A stretch of 64,000 nt of DNA from positions 2,410 through 66,409 of the forward strand of contig NZ_LGLN01000029.1 of the NCBI RefSeq assembly GCF_001293775.1. Direction: 5' to 3'. The notes under the pieces were generated by a model. The model was not told where the DNA came from. It saw only the letters and a program-made list of their open reading frames with translations, and made no database searches. How positions within the stretch are numbered: the stretch's first letter is position 1; the number at the start of each line of letters is the position of its first letter. This DNA is from Pseudomonas syringae pv. cilantro (lineage in GTDB: Bacteria; Pseudomonadota; Gammaproteobacteria; Pseudomonadales; Pseudomonadaceae). Shown piece by piece: positions 47,100 to 56,689 of the stretch. The translations under genes and the position numbers were made by a program.

Positions 47100-49214
47100 T
47101 CAGCGAGAAGCGGGCGAGAGCGAATGAGGGGGCTGTGCTGCGCGTGCGTCCATTTGTACGATCTGGTTGAGCAGTGCCGGTACGTCGAGAATCAACGCCA
47201 CCGCGCCGCTGCCCAGAATCGTCGAGCCGCTGATGCCGCGCAGTGCGCCAAACAGCTTGCCCAGAGGCTTGATTACGGTCTGGAATTCGCCGAGCAGGTC
47301 GTCCACCACCAGCCCGGCCTTGTGTTCGGCGTAGCGCACCACCACCACGTTCTGGCGACGCGCGGCCGGACCTTCGTGATTGAAGTGCTCGCGCAGGTAA
47401 ACCAGCGGCAACACTTCCCCGCGCAGGTCCAGATAACCGTTGTCCCGGCTGGCCTGACGATCCTGTTCATCCAGCTCGATGCATTCCTGCACCATGTCCA
47501 GCGGGATCACGTAGGTCGACTGATCGAAACCGACCAGAAACCCGTTGATGATCGCCAGCGTCAGCGGCAGACGAATGCGCACGATGGTGCCCTGACCGGG
47601 CTGGCTGTCGAGGTCGACCGTGCCGCGCAGCAAGGTAATGTTGCGCTTGACCACGTCCATGCCGACGCCGCGCCCGGACAGGTTGGTGACTGCTTCGGCG
47701 GTGGAAAACCCCGGCTCGAAGATCAGGTTGTAGATTTCCTGATCGGTCAGGCTCGCGCCGGCGGCGATCAGCCCGCGTTGCTGGGCCTTGGCGAGAATAC
47801 GCTCGCGATTCAGCCCGGCACCGTCATCGGCAATCTCGATCACGATGCTGCCCGAGTCGTGGTAAGCATTGAGGCTCAAATGGCCCTTGGCCGGCTTGCC
47901 TGCCGCACGCCGGGCTTCGGCGCTTTCGATGCCGTGGTCCATGGAATTGCGCAGCAGGTGCATGAGCGGATCGCCGATTTTTTCGACAACGGTCTTGTCC
48001 AGTTCGGTTTCCGCGCCACTGATGATCAGGTCGATGTCTTTGCCCAGTTCCTGACTGACATCACGCACCACGCGGCGGAAACGGTTGAACGTGTCGCCGA
48101 TGGGGATCATGCGCAGGTGCAGCGCGCCGTCAAGAATCTGCTCCACCAGCCCCGACACGGTCGAGCTGGCTTCCTGCAGCGGGTCGTTGTCGCACGACTT
48201 GGCGAGCAGGCTGGCTCCGGCGCTGGCGATGACCAGTTCACCGACCAGGTTGATCAGCTCGTCGAGTTTGTCGGCGTTGACGCGCACATAACGGCCGTCC
48301 TTGTTTTTCTGATCACCGCCTGCCGAGGGCCGATCCAGCGCTGTCGCCACGCCAGGCTCGCGCGGCACCGCACGCTGGTCGCCCAGCAATTCGCCGCTGG
48401 CTACCACGCTGCTGTGCTCGGGCTGCGCGACCAGTTCAGTGCCGACAGGCTCGATGCTGTCTGTCGAGATGCCGGTCGCGTGATCGGCAGCGGTGATTTC
48501 AACGACGCAGTCTTCACGCACGAAATCGAACACTTCGTTGATCGCGGCATGCCCGGCAGAAGAAAGGAAATCGATCTCGAAGCCCAGGTGACAGGATTCC
48601 GGGTCCCATGATTCCAGCGGCGGAATGTTGTCGGTCACGGTGTTGACCTGAGTCATCGTCCCCAGCGTATTGAGGTAACGCAGGAACGAAAGCGGGTCCA
48701 TGCCGTTGCGAAACACCTCGACGCCGAAGCGTAACGAGATGTGCCACAAGACTTCGGCATGCTCGGCATCGGCCGCATCCGGCGAGTGCACGGCTTCAAC
48801 CAGCGGAGCGTTGCCGGGTGCCTGGTAAACCTGCAAGGCTTGACGCAACGCCGCTTCGCGCTCCAGTGCTGGCGGCTGGAGCGGTTTGCCACGGCTGGCA
48901 ACCACATCGATCAGTTCGAGCATGTGATCGCCGGATTTGAGCAGCACTGCGATCAGCCCGGCGTCCACCGACACACTGCCTTCGCGCAGACGATCCAGCA
49001 CGTCTTCGACTATGTGGGTGAAGCTCACGATCGGCGTCAGCCCGAACAACCCGGCTGAGCCCTTGATGGTATGTGCCGCGCGGAAGACGGCGCCAATCGC
49101 GTCTACATCGCCCGGTTCGCTTTCAAGTTGCAGGAGGGATTCCTCCATGGCCTGCAACAGCTCACGTGCTTCGACGATAAACGTCTGCTGAGCCTGATCG
49201 AGGTTAATGCTCAC
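47100..49214 (-). CDS. cheA: CheA chemotaxis histidine kinase
   Basis: 704 residues. HPt domain with the phospho-accepting His48 (FRAAHTIKGSAGLFG), a second region (~150-275) in the position of P2, dimerisation (~310-370), ATPase (LLRNSMDHGIE N-box; IADDGAGLNRERI and GRGVGMDVVKRNI G-boxes) and a C-terminal CheW-like domain (~560-690). It autophosphorylates and passes phosphate to CheY and CheB. All key residues are present. Confidence 0.94.
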   Translation of the reverse strand: MSINLDQAQQTFIVEARELLQAMEESLLQLESEPGDVDAIGAVFRAAHTIKGSAGLFGLTPIVSFTHIVEDVLDRLREGSVSVDAGLIAVLLKSGDHMLELIDVVASRGKPLQPPALEREAALRQALQVYQAPGNAPLVEAVHSPDAADAEHAEVLWHISLRFGVEVFRNGMDPLSFLRYLNTLGTMTQVNTVTDNIPPLESWDPESCHLGFEIDFLSSAGHAAINEVFDFVREDCVVEITAADHATGISTDSIEPVGTELVAQPEHSSVVASGELLGDQRAVPREPGVATALDRPSAGGDQKNKDGRYVRVNADKLDELINLVGELVIASAGASLLAKSCDNDPLQEASSTVSGLVEQILDGALHLRMIPIGDTFNRFRRVVRDVSQELGKDIDLIISGAETELDKTVVEKIGDPLMHLLRNSMDHGIESAEARRAAGKPAKGHLSLNAYHDSGSIVIEIADDGAGLNRERILAKAQQRGLIAAGASLTDQEIYNLIFEPGFSTAEAVTNLSGRGVGMDVVKRNITLLRGTVDLDSQPGQGTIVRIRLPLTLAIINGFLVGFDQSTYVIPLDMVQECIELDEQDRQASRDNGYLDLRGEVLPLVYLREHFNHEGPAARRQNVVVVRYAEHKAGLVVDDLLGEFQTVIKPLGKLFGALRGISGSTILGSGAVALILDVPALLNQIVQMDARAAQPPHSLSPASR

Positions 49215-49261
49215 AATGACTTCCTATGTCCGATCACTCAACGATGCAGCCAATCGACGCG

Positions 49262-49552
49262 CTACAGCACGACACCCGGATTACATAATTCGAAGGTTTC
49301 CGTCACCGCCTTGCTCTGGCCGGTCATGTGCAACGCCGTACCGGCCTTTTCGGCTTCGCGCTGAATCACCGCCAGCAGTTGCAGGCCGGCACCGTCCATT
49401 TCGGTGACTTGCGACAAGTCGACCTCCATGCGCGCGGCGCTGCCGACCTGCGGCAGTATTCGGGCGGCCAGTTCGGTCACGGTATAAATCGTCAGTTCGC
49501 CATCGATCTGCACGCGTGCAGGGTCATCGGTGGTCTGGGCGGATAGCGTCAT
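49262..49552 (-). CDS. STAS-domain protein of the che cluster
   Basis: 96 residues, a single STAS domain of the anti-sigma-factor-antagonist type. Strand-helix pattern is normal, but the site where SpoIIAA-type antagonists carry the phosphorylated Ser (DSxGL) reads MDGAGLQLL, so the Ser is replaced by Gly. It lies between cheY and cheA in the operon, where such proteins are often found in environmental bacteria with unclear role. Confidence 0.88.
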   Translation of the reverse strand: MTLSAQTTDDPARVQIDGELTIYTVTELAARILPQVGSAARMEVDLSQVTEMDGAGLQLLAVIQREAEKAGTALHMTGQSKAVTETFELCNPGVVL

Positions 49553-49601
49553 GCTGACCTCCTGGGCCTGTCATCGGGGCTGCTTTTCGGTGCAGCGCCT
49601 G

Positions 49602-49970
49602 TCAGGGCAGGATCAGCTTGGAGACCGCTGCCAGCATCTGTGCGGGCTGGAATGGCTTGACCACCCAGGCTTTTGCGCCCGCTGCCTGACCTTCAGCCTT
49701 TTTCGATTCCTGAGACTCGGTCGTCAACATGATGATGGGCGTGAACTTGTAACTGGCCAGCTTCTTCACCTCTTTGACGAAGGTGATTCCATCCATGTTT
49801 GGCATGTTTACATCGCTGATGATCAGGTGCACTTTCTGCCCTGTCAGCTTGCCGAGTGCATCCTTACCGTCGCTGGCTTCGATAACATCGTATCCGGCAC
49901 TTTTCAGAGCAATCCCGACGACCTGCCGGACGCTGCTCGAATCGTCGACCACCAATACACTCTTAGCCAT
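49602..49970 (-). CDS. cheY: CheY-type response regulator
   Basis: 122 residues, a stand-alone receiver domain. The acidic pocket (VVDDSS), acceptor Asp53 (IISDVNMPNMDG), the Thr (IMLTTES) and the Lys (WVVKPFQP) are present. It should be phosphorylated by the CheA of this operon. The output (flagellar motor or another target) is not known from sequence. Confidence 0.93.
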   Translation of the reverse strand: MAKSVLVVDDSSSVRQVVGIALKSAGYDVIEASDGKDALGKLTGQKVHLIISDVNMPNMDGITFVKEVKKLASYKFTPIIMLTTESQESKKAEGQAAGAKAWVVKPFQPAQMLAAVSKLILP

Positions 49971-49979
49971 GATCTACTC

Positions 49980-51197
49980 CTAGAAGAACGTGATTTCCTG
50001 TGAATGCTGTTGCGCTGCCGATTCGCCACGGTGCGTGCGGCGTTGCTCATCTGTCGCGTAAGTGGACTCCATGCGCGCGAGCCATTGCCGGGCGTCGATG
50101 GCGACGGCCTGATCGGGCGACTGGCTGGCTTGCAGCAGGTGCGCATGCAGCGCGTCGATGTTGTCGCGTACATGCACCAGAATCTGACTGACCCGGTCCT
50201 GAAACTGCAGGCTGACGAGCACGTCGGTCATCTCGTCGCGGATGCCGTAGCTTTCCTGCTTGAGCAGGTCGGCGGATTCGGCCAGGCGGCCGGTAATGCT
50301 CTGAAAGCGCTCAAGTACGTTCTGAATGCTCTGTTCGGAAGCGGTCACCGAGTGGCTGTCCTGATCGGCGCCACTGGACGCGGCCTGGACCAGTTGGGTA
50401 ATTGCGTTATTGATGATGTCGACCTTGGCCGACATCTGCTGGCCGGTCTCGCTGGACTTGCTCGACAGGCTGCGCACGGCATCGGCCACCACGGCAAATC
50501 CGCGGCCTGCTTCGCCCGCGCGGGCAGCTTCGATGGCGGCGTTGAGGGCCAGCAGGTTGGTCTGTGCGGCAATCGCGGCAACGTCGGCAGCCATGGTGCG
50601 CAATTCGCCTGTGTAGGCGGTCAGGCTGCGCACCTGAGAGAGCGTCTGATCGCGACTGGCCTGAGTGGCCTTGAGCGAGTCGATGACCTGGCTCAGCTCG
50701 CTATCGCTCTGCGACAGCACTTTCAGCGCACCGCCGGCATTCTGCCCATCCAGTTCACCGGCCGCGTGTTGCGACGCCTGCACGGTGTCCTGCAAACGTT
50801 CGGAAATACCGGTGAAACGATTGGTCAGCTCGACGATGGCGGTTTCGGTCTGCTGGCGCGAGCTTTCAACCTGTTTCGCCCAGATCGGCATGGCCCCGAG
50901 AAAAACCTCGTTGAGCTGCGCGGTGGCCGCCATCGCACTGTTTTGAGCATTGTGCGTCTGGTGGTGATCCAGCGCCTTGACGACAGCGAGATCCACCTCG
51001 CGACCTTGCGAACGGGCTGCCCACACACCGGCACCGATGCCCAGGGCAATCAGTACAGCGCTGGCGATCAGAGTGTTCGAGGTTGTGCCCGACTGGGTGA
51101 GTATCCAGGCGACAGCGGGGATGACAGGGATCAGCGGGAACCAGGCGAAACGCGGATGACTTTGAGCGGGCGTAGTACGGAATTGACTCGAGGTCAT
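49980..51197 (-). CDS. MCP-like signalling protein without periplasmic sensor
   Basis: 405 residues, first gene of the che operon. Two close hydrophobic segments (~18-35 and 43-62) with almost no loop, then directly a shortened MCP signalling domain. The hairpin tip reads [41 protein letters not shown]. There is no HAMP and no ligand domain, so input must be cytoplasmic or through the membrane. The C-terminal segment (~290-405) is helical and ends QEITFF. Confidence 0.85.
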   Translation of the reverse strand: MTSSQFRTTPAQSHPRFAWFPLIPVIPAVAWILTQSGTTSNTLIASAVLIALGIGAGVWAARSQGREVDLAVVKALDHHQTHNAQNSAMAATAQLNEVFLGAMPIWAKQVESSRQQTETAIVELTNRFTGISERLQDTVQASQHAAGELDGQNAGGALKVLSQSDSELSQVIDSLKATQASRDQTLSQVRSLTAYTGELRTMAADVAAIAAQTNLLALNAAIEAARAGEAGRGFAVVADAVRSLSSKSSETGQQMSAKVDIINNAITQLVQAASSGADQDSHSVTASEQSIQNVLERFQSITGRLAESADLLKQESYGIRDEMTDVLVSLQFQDRVSQILVHVRDNIDALHAHLLQASQSPDQAVAIDARQWLARMESTYATDEQRRTHRGESAAQQHSQEITFF

Positions 51198-51443
51198 GGG
51201 TTCGATCCTTGAACAGTACTGCTGTTAACGACTGTAAGGTTATCTGCGTGATCGGGACGAACTTGATGGCCAGAGGAATGCCTTCCGTCCGGTCGGGGTG
51301 GAAAGAAAGCGCATTCAATTAAAAGTAGCTGGTATTACGGGCACGGCAAGTCAGCACCCGCAGGTCTTGCGGGAGTGACCGGGGCGACGATCCACATTGC
51401 TCGCGAAGAGGTCGGCAGTAACGCTGCGCAGCGCCCTGAAAAA

Positions 51444-51468
51444 CGTGCCAGCGCAGCGCGCTGGCACG
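51444..51468. terminator. Perfect 11-bp hairpin in the ndh 3' region
   Basis: CGTGCCAGCGC, a 3-base loop, GCGCTGGCACG, lying 12 bases beyond the ndh stop (minus strand). The flanking GGCACGAGA resembles the arm of the repeat at 54807, so it may be a relic of that dispersed repeat serving as a terminator for ndh. Confidence 0.6.
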
Positions 51469-51479
51469 AGACTGACTCT

Positions 51480-52778
51480 TTAGTGCAGCTTCATCCGCGG
51501 CTCGGTGCCTTTGCCGATTTTGCTGCCCAGCATCAGCATCAGGGTGCGGAAGGCGCCATACAGCGCCATCTGGTGCATGCGATACAACGACACATAAAAC
51601 ATCCGCGCCAGCCAGCCTTCGAGCATCACGCTGCCCATCAGGTTACCCATCAGATTGCCGACCGCCGAGAAGCTCGACAGCGAAATCAGCGAGCCGTAAT
51701 CCTTGTAGGTGTACTCCGGCAACGTCTTGCCTTCGATCCGCAGACGCAGCGATTTGACCAGCAACGACGCCTGCTGGTGAGCCGCCTGAGCACGAGGCGG
51801 CACATTGCGGTCGGTGCCTTTCTGCGGGCAGGCGGCGCAGTCACCGAAGGCGAAGATATTTTCGTCGCGAGTGGTCTGCAACGTCGGCAGCACTTGCAAC
51901 TGATTGATGCGATTGCTCTCCAGCCCGTCCAGCTCATGCAGAAAGACCGGCGCACGAATACCCGCCGCCCAGACTTTCAGGCTCGCCGGAATGACCTGCC
52001 CGGTAGCCGTGATCAAAGCGTCAGCCGTCACTTCACTGACCGCCGCATTGGTCAGCACGGTCACACCCAGCTTTTCCAGGGTCTTGTGCACGGGCGCGCC
52101 GATACGCTCGGGTAACGCAGGCAGCACCCGCGGGCCGGCTTCAATCACCGTGATCCGCAGGTTTTCCGGCTTGATCTGACCCAGCCCATAGGCCGCCAGT
52201 TCGTGCGCCGCGTTGTGCAGTTCTGCTGCCAGCTCAACACCGGTGGCACCGGCGCCAACGATGGCGACGGTGATTTCCTGCGTGCTGTCAGCCTGGCCTG
52301 CGTGCGCACGCAGGTAGTGATTGAGCAACTGCTGGTGGAGGCGCTCGGCCTGCTTGCGGCTGTCGAGAAACAGGCAATGTTCCGCCGCCCCTTTGGTGCC
52401 GAAATCATTGGTGGTGCTGCCCACCGCGATCACCAGCGAGTCATACCCCAGGCTGCGCGCCGGGACCAGTTCTTCGCCATTCTCGTCCAGCGTGGCCGCC
52501 AGATGGATCTGCCGACCGGCACGGTCCAGCCCGGTCATGCGCCCGAGCTGAAACTGGAAGTGGTTCCACTTGGCTTGCGCCACGTAGTTCAGCTCGTCCT
52601 CATACGAGTTGAGCGAACCGGCAGCCACTTCGTGCAACAGCGGTTTCCAGATGTGAGTCAGGTTGGCGTCCACCAGCGTGACGCTGGCCGTACCTTTCTT
52701 GCCCAGGGTTTTACCCAGACTGGTCGCCAGCTCCAGACCGCCAGCGCCTCCGCCAACGATAACAATACGATGCGTCAT
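51480..52778 (-). CDS. ndh: Type II NADH dehydrogenase (NDH-2)
   Basis: 432 residues. Two dinucleotide-binding folds are visible: FAD (IVIVGGGAGGLELATSLG) near the start and NADH (VAIVGAGATGVELAAELHNA) near 170. The C-terminal part has hydrophobic/amphipathic helices for membrane attachment. It transfers electrons from NADH to ubiquinone without proton pumping. Single-gene unit with a 214-base upstream gap that contains no other supported gene. Confidence 0.93.
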   Translation of the reverse strand: MTHRIVIVGGGAGGLELATSLGKTLGKKGTASVTLVDANLTHIWKPLLHEVAAGSLNSYEDELNYVAQAKWNHFQFQLGRMTGLDRAGRQIHLAATLDENGEELVPARSLGYDSLVIAVGSTTNDFGTKGAAEHCLFLDSRKQAERLHQQLLNHYLRAHAGQADSTQEITVAIVGAGATGVELAAELHNAAHELAAYGLGQIKPENLRITVIEAGPRVLPALPERIGAPVHKTLEKLGVTVLTNAAVSEVTADALITATGQVIPASLKVWAAGIRAPVFLHELDGLESNRINQLQVLPTLQTTRDENIFAFGDCAACPQKGTDRNVPPRAQAAHQQASLLVKSLRLRIEGKTLPEYTYKDYGSLISLSSFSAVGNLMGNLMGSVMLEGWLARMFYVSLYRMHQMALYGAFRTLMLMLGSKIGKGTEPRMKLH

Positions 52779-52992
52779 AAGGATTACTCGGAAGGTTTAA
52801 GGAATTCGGGGGAAGCTCGATCTTCGCGAGCGCAAGGCAGCTCATAGCGTCAGACGGCTTGGTAACGGGTTGATCATCAGCGCCTGGCTCAGGAGCGGGG
52901 CGCGCTCGACTGGAGGCCAGGTTGCCTGAAGGTACTCTTCGACACACCTTTGCGCTTCCGGGTTCAGGCGTCTGCTCACTTTATGCGTCGCC

Positions 52993-53526
52993 TCAAGCCT
53001 GCTGTCGGGCAGGAGGCCAGGGATCGTTGCTGTCGAGCGGCTCGACCTGCACGGTATCGTCTAGCCGGATGATGCCGCTTTGTAGCACTCGCGCGTTGAT
53101 TCCGCCATGCCCGCGCACCGCCTGAAACGTTCCATGGCCAAGGCGCTGCTCGAGTTTCGCGCAGGGCTGACACCAGCCAGTGGTTTCGAAAATGGCCTGA
53201 CCAATCCGGAAACGCCGGTTCTTGAGGCTGAACAGGTTGATGCCGCTGACTACCAGATTGCGGCGCAGATCCTGCGGCACGACAGGGTTGTCCGCAGGTC
53301 GACTCAGTAACGAACTGACCACCGCCAGGTGCTCCCACTGAATCAGCGTGACCTGCCGCGCATTACGCGGGCCGGGCCGCGAGTGATCGCCGGTCAGGCC
53401 CGCTTCGCGACGCGCTTCCACGGCGTCCAGCTCGATCATCTCGGCGCGCGATTCCGGGCGCACGCCGATCCAGCGCACACGGCCTTGTTGCGGCACATCG
53501 GCCAGCAACTCCTGGAACGGGCTCAT
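52993..53526 (-). CDS. MOSC-domain protein
   Basis: 177 residues with the MOSC fold (molybdenum cofactor sulfurase C-terminal type): GLTGDHSRPGPRNARQVTLIQWEHL, then DLRRNLVVSGINLFSLKNRRFRIG, and TGWCQPCAKLE with the conserved Cys. MOSC proteins carry sulfur or bind molybdenum cofactor and often reduce N-hydroxylated compounds. The start overlaps the DUF1780 gene stop by 4 bases. Confidence 0.85.
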   Translation of the reverse strand: MSPFQELLADVPQQGRVRWIGVRPESRAEMIELDAVEARREAGLTGDHSRPGPRNARQVTLIQWEHLAVVSSLLSRPADNPVVPQDLRRNLVVSGINLFSLKNRRFRIGQAIFETTGWCQPCAKLEQRLGHGTFQAVRGHGGINARVLQSGIIRLDDTVQVEPLDSNDPWPPARQQA

Positions 53527-54152
53527 AGACTGATTCCCACATCGAAAACGACACTGCGGCCCAGATTGGTCCGCAGAAAATCCGGAGCGCCCGGATGCGC
53601 GAACAATACCCGAGCGAAGGTCGGCCCCACCAGCGACAACGAACGCCAGCCCTGCCGCAGATACTCGGTCGGTGGCGGAAAATGACTGTTGAGATCGAGC
53701 ACTTCGCGCTTGAGACTGGCGAACGCAATGATGTCCATCTGGCCCAGATCAATGCCGCGTTCGCGATAATTGGTGGATTTCTTGTGCAGGGTAGGGGCGA
53801 GTCGGTGCAGCAATTCAGAGGCCGGAATACGCTTGGGCTTGGCCTCTCGACGCACCAGCTGGCTCAGCGAAAAAGCACTTCGTCGTCGCTGCAACTCCTC
53901 GCGCCACTCATCATTGAGCCGCCGCCCCTCGTCCAGCACGAAAAACACCTCAAAGCGCCCGTCACGAAACAGCACGTCGGGCGGCTCCTGACTGGCCGGG
54001 GTGAAGTCCTCGTTGCGATGCGCAATGTTCAACCCCTGCAACAGCCTCTGACAAACCCAACGCTCACGCTCCCACTTCCGCGCATTGGACAGAAAGGCGT
54101 TGGCTTGTTCGGCCTGGATCGTCAACAGGCGCAGGTAGTCTGAGTCATCCAT
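53523..54152 (-). CDS. DUF1780-family protein
   Basis: 209 residues, conserved in Pseudomonas next to the MOSC gene. It starts MDDSDYLRLLTIQAEQANAFLSNARKWERERWVCQRLL and is mostly helical and soluble, with LFRDGRFEVFFVLDEGRRLNDEWREEL in the middle. No catalytic motif is recognised. Some DUF1780 members are thought to have a nuclease-like fold, but I see no proof of activity. It overlaps the MOSC gene. Confidence 0.8.
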   Translation of the reverse strand: MDDSDYLRLLTIQAEQANAFLSNARKWERERWVCQRLLQGLNIAHRNEDFTPASQEPPDVLFRDGRFEVFFVLDEGRRLNDEWREELQRRRSAFSLSQLVRREAKPKRIPASELLHRLAPTLHKKSTNYRERGIDLGQMDIIAFASLKREVLDLNSHFPPPTEYLRQGWRSLSLVGPTFARVLFAHPGAPDFLRTNLGRSVVFDVGISL

Positions 54153-54346
54153 AGGGCGCTAGCTTACCGCTCAAATGTGAAGGTGAAAAACAAAGTCTGA
54201 GCTGAGTTCGGGGGTTTTTGCATAGGGCTCCAAAGTAAGCGAAAAACCTTTCAGCAGGCTAAAGCTTTGCTTTGTTACGCCGAGCTGGAACACTCTGTGG
54301 GACGAACTCCAACCCTGCTCATTCCATCGATAAAGAATCCCTCCCT

Positions 54347-54673
54347 ATGAAAGCCGCCTCGCTTGCCTTTCTCTGCCTCACTGCCCTTGCCACTCAAGCT
54401 CAAGCTTCCAGCGCTGATGCTTGGGTAGCTTACGACAAAGCCGTCTTGGAAAGCTGTATCAGATCCAGTGGTTTGAAAGATGCCAAACCTGTCGGTACTC
54501 CAGCTCAATTTGATGACCGCGTTGGCTATACAGCTATCCTCATGCGAGGCCAGTATCCGCAGAAGCATATGAAAGGTCGTCAAGGTACCGAGCTTTGCCT
54601 CTTCAATAGCAAATCGAAAGCTGCTTTTGTTACAGAGTGGGACTCCATTCGCGCTACCGGAAAGACTCAGTAA
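54347..54673 (+). CDS. Small exported protein
   Basis: 108 residues with a clear Sec signal (AASLAFLCLTALATQAQASS). The mature part is about 87 residues with two Cys (SCIRSSGLK and TELCLFNSK), which could form a disulfide. No family recognised. The frame is open from 54272 but the ATG at 54347 starts the signal peptide. Its ribosome-binding site is weak. Confidence 0.65.
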   Translation: MKAASLAFLCLTALATQAQASSADAWVAYDKAVLESCIRSSGLKDAKPVGTPAQFDDRVGYTAILMRGQYPQKHMKGRQGTELCLFNSKSKAAFVTEWDSIRATGKTQ

Positions 54674-54806
54674 AAACGGGTAGCCCGTGCGGTGACGTCT
54701 TTTCACCGCACCCAAAAATCGCTTCCTTCGATTTTTCTCCATCGCTGAGATGTTTTCTGAGTGCTGGAATGAGCCCGAAAAACGGGACTCTGACCTCAAT
54801 CATTTT

Positions 54807-54930
54807 CGTTCCCGCTCCACGTGGGAATGCATTTCTGGACGCTCTGCGTTCAACCTTGGAATGTGCAGCGCGGCGCAGATTTGTTACGCGCAGCGTCACG
54901 AAATGCCTGCCAACGCGGAGTGGCACGAGA
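54807..54930. repeat. Dispersed intergenic inverted repeat (P. syringae type)
   Basis: The left arm (GTTCCCGCTCCACGTGGGAA, then TGCATTTCTGGACGCTCTGCGTT) and the right arm (GCGCAGCGTCACGAAATGCC, then CAACGCGGAGTGGCACGAG) are diverged inverted copies about 40 bases apart. Elements of this kind occur between genes in P. syringae genomes. No gene lies within the 316-base gap around it (54674-54989). Confidence 0.7.
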
Positions 54931-54989
54931 GTCAGTTGTATTTGAGTAGAACGATGAGCGCAGAACGTGTGCATGCATCCTGGAATGTA

Positions 54990-55199
54990 TCAATGCCCCC
55001 TGTGCGGAGCCTCCAGATCACCCGAAAACATCTCATCCTCAGCATCCGGGCTCACCGGAATTGCATGCTCTTCAGAAGCCCACGCCCCCAGATCAATCAG
55101 TTTGCAACGCTCGGAGCAAAATGGACGGCTCGGGCTGGCGGCGCTCCATTCCACCGGGGCATCGCAGGTCGGGCATTGAACGGTCATTGGTTGGCTCAT
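54990..55199 (-). CDS. yacG: DNA gyrase inhibitor YacG
   Basis: 69 residues. A four-Cys zinc site ([12 protein letters not shown] and [11 protein letters not shown]) marks the YacG family; the E. coli protein binds and inhibits gyrase. It overlaps the coaE stop by 4 bases, as in most gammaproteobacteria. Confidence 0.93.
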   Translation of the reverse strand: MSQPMTVQCPTCDAPVEWSAASPSRPFCSERCKLIDLGAWASEEHAIPVSPDAEDEMFSGDLEAPHRGH

Positions 55200-55819
55200 G
55201 ATTGGCCTCCACGCAAAGTAAGGTAAAAGTGGTGCAGCCGCTCGACTTCGCTGGTCAGCCAGGCGTGATCGCGGTCGTTTGTCAGCACATCGTCGGCGTG
55301 GCGCAGACGTTCGTCGCGCTGGATCTGCACCTTGAGGATGGCTTCGACCTGCTCTTGGCTGGAACCATCGCGCAGCATCGTGCGTTCTACCTGCACCTGC
55401 CGGGGCACATCGATCACCAGCAGGCGCTGCACCATCCGCGATTGCCCGGATTCGATCAGCAGCGGCGAAACCAGAACGGCATACGGCGATTTGGCTTTAG
55501 CCAGGTAGCTGACGATTTCCTGATTGACCAGCGGATGCAACAGCGCTTCCAGCCAGCGTCGCTGCTCTGGATTTTCGAAGATCAGCTTGCGCAGCGCGCT
55601 ACGGTCCAGCTCGCCGCTGGGCTGCAACACGCTATTGCCGAAGTGCGTTGCTATCTGCTCCAGCGCCGGGCGCCCGGGCTCGACGACCCAGCGGGCGGCG
55701 TGGTCGGCGTCCACGGTGTCGATGCCGAGGTTGATAAAGCACTGCGCTGCCGCACTTTTACCGCTACCGATGCCGCCAGTCAGGCCAAGAATCCAGGGTT
55801 TTTGATCAGGGTGAGTCAT
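55196..55819 (-). CDS. coaE: Dephospho-CoA kinase
   Basis: 207 residues. The P-loop [13 protein letters not shown], the [13 protein letters not shown] segment and [24 protein letters not shown] are typical for CoaE, which makes the last step of coenzyme A synthesis. The frame is open to 55882, but the ATG at 55819 overlaps the pilD stop and gives the family N-terminus. Confidence 0.95.
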   Translation of the reverse strand: MTHPDQKPWILGLTGGIGSGKSAAAQCFINLGIDTVDADHAARWVVEPGRPALEQIATHFGNSVLQPSGELDRSALRKLIFENPEQRRWLEALLHPLVNQEIVSYLAKAKSPYAVLVSPLLIESGQSRMVQRLLVIDVPRQVQVERTMLRDGSSQEQVEAILKVQIQRDERLRHADDVLTNDRDHAWLTSEVERLHHFYLTLRGGQS

Positions 55820-56688
55820 CTGAAACCGGCAAACTGCATGTAAGAGTCGGTTATTTGACCACCCCAGAGCAAAGCGATCCACCCCGCAATCGCCAGATAA
55901 GGACCAAAGGGGATCGGCGTGCCGCTTTCAACCCGGCGAATACGCATCATGATCACGCCCAACACCGCGCCCACCAACGACGACAGCAGGATGGTCAGCG
56001 GCAAAATCTGCCAGCCACCCCAGGCGCCAAGCATCGCCAGCAACTTGAAATCGCCATGGCCCATGCCTTCCTTGCCGGTGACCAGCTTGAACAGCCAATA
56101 CACCGACCACAGCGTCAGATAACCCGCCACCGCGCCCCACAGCGCATCGTTCAGCGAGGTGAACAGCCCGAACGAATTGACGATCAGGCCCAGCCACAGC
56201 AGCGGCAGGACGAGCGAGTCAGGCAACAGCTGGTGATCGGCATCGATCAGACTCATCGCCAAAAGGCCCCAGCTCAACACCAGCATCGCAGCCGCTTGCC
56301 AGCCAAAGCCGAAATGCCAGGCGATATAGGCCGACAGTAATGCACAGGTCAGCTCGACCAGCGGGTAGCGTTTGCTGATCGGGGCTTTGCAGTGCGAGCA
56401 TTTTCCGCGCAGCAGCACGTAGCTGATGATCGGCAGGTTTTCCCATGGGCGGATCTTGTGCGCACAGTGTGGGCAACTGGAGTTGGGGAGAGTGAGGTTG
56501 AATACAGGTTGGTCCGGCTCGGCGAGGAGGCCGAGCATTTCTCGGGATTGGGCTTTCCAGTCGCGCTCCATCATGATCGGGAGGCGGTAGACGACTACGT
56601 TGAGGAAGCTTCCGATTACTAGGCCGAGTAGGCAGCAGGTGGTGACGAAGGCCAGGGGCGAGCTGGCCAAGAGGTCGAGGAGGGGCAT
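55816..56688 (-). CDS. pilD: Prepilin peptidase/methyltransferase PilD
   Basis: 290 residues, the usual PilD length. The N-terminal methylase-like part has two Cys pairs ([19 protein letters not shown] and [17 protein letters not shown]). The aspartic peptidase residues are in [13 protein letters not shown] (written [13 protein letters not shown] here) and [18 protein letters not shown]. It cleaves and N-methylates type IV pilins and type II pseudopilins at the inner membrane. The ATG at 56688 is chosen over the upstream in-frame ATG at 56733. Confidence 0.95.
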   Translation of the reverse strand: MPLLDLLASSPLAFVTTCCLLGLVIGSFLNVVVYRLPIMMERDWKAQSREMLGLLAEPDQPVFNLTLPNSSCPHCAHKIRPWENLPIISYVLLRGKCSHCKAPISKRYPLVELTCALLSAYIAWHFGFGWQAAAMLVLSWGLLAMSLIDADHQLLPDSLVLPLLWLGLIVNSFGLFTSLNDALWGAVAGYLTLWSVYWLFKLVTGKEGMGHGDFKLLAMLGAWGGWQILPLTILLSSLVGAVLGVIMMRIRRVESGTPIPFGPYLAIAGWIALLWGGQITDSYMQFAGFR

Positions 56689-56689
56689 G

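Noticed and set aside
46728..48611. 627-codon plus-strand open frame opposite cheA and the receptor gene
   Set aside because: Antisense shadow of well-supported chemotaxis genes; no domain visible.
54272..54346. N-terminal extension of the small exported protein
   Set aside because: The signal peptide starts at the ATG at 54347; the extension would bury it.
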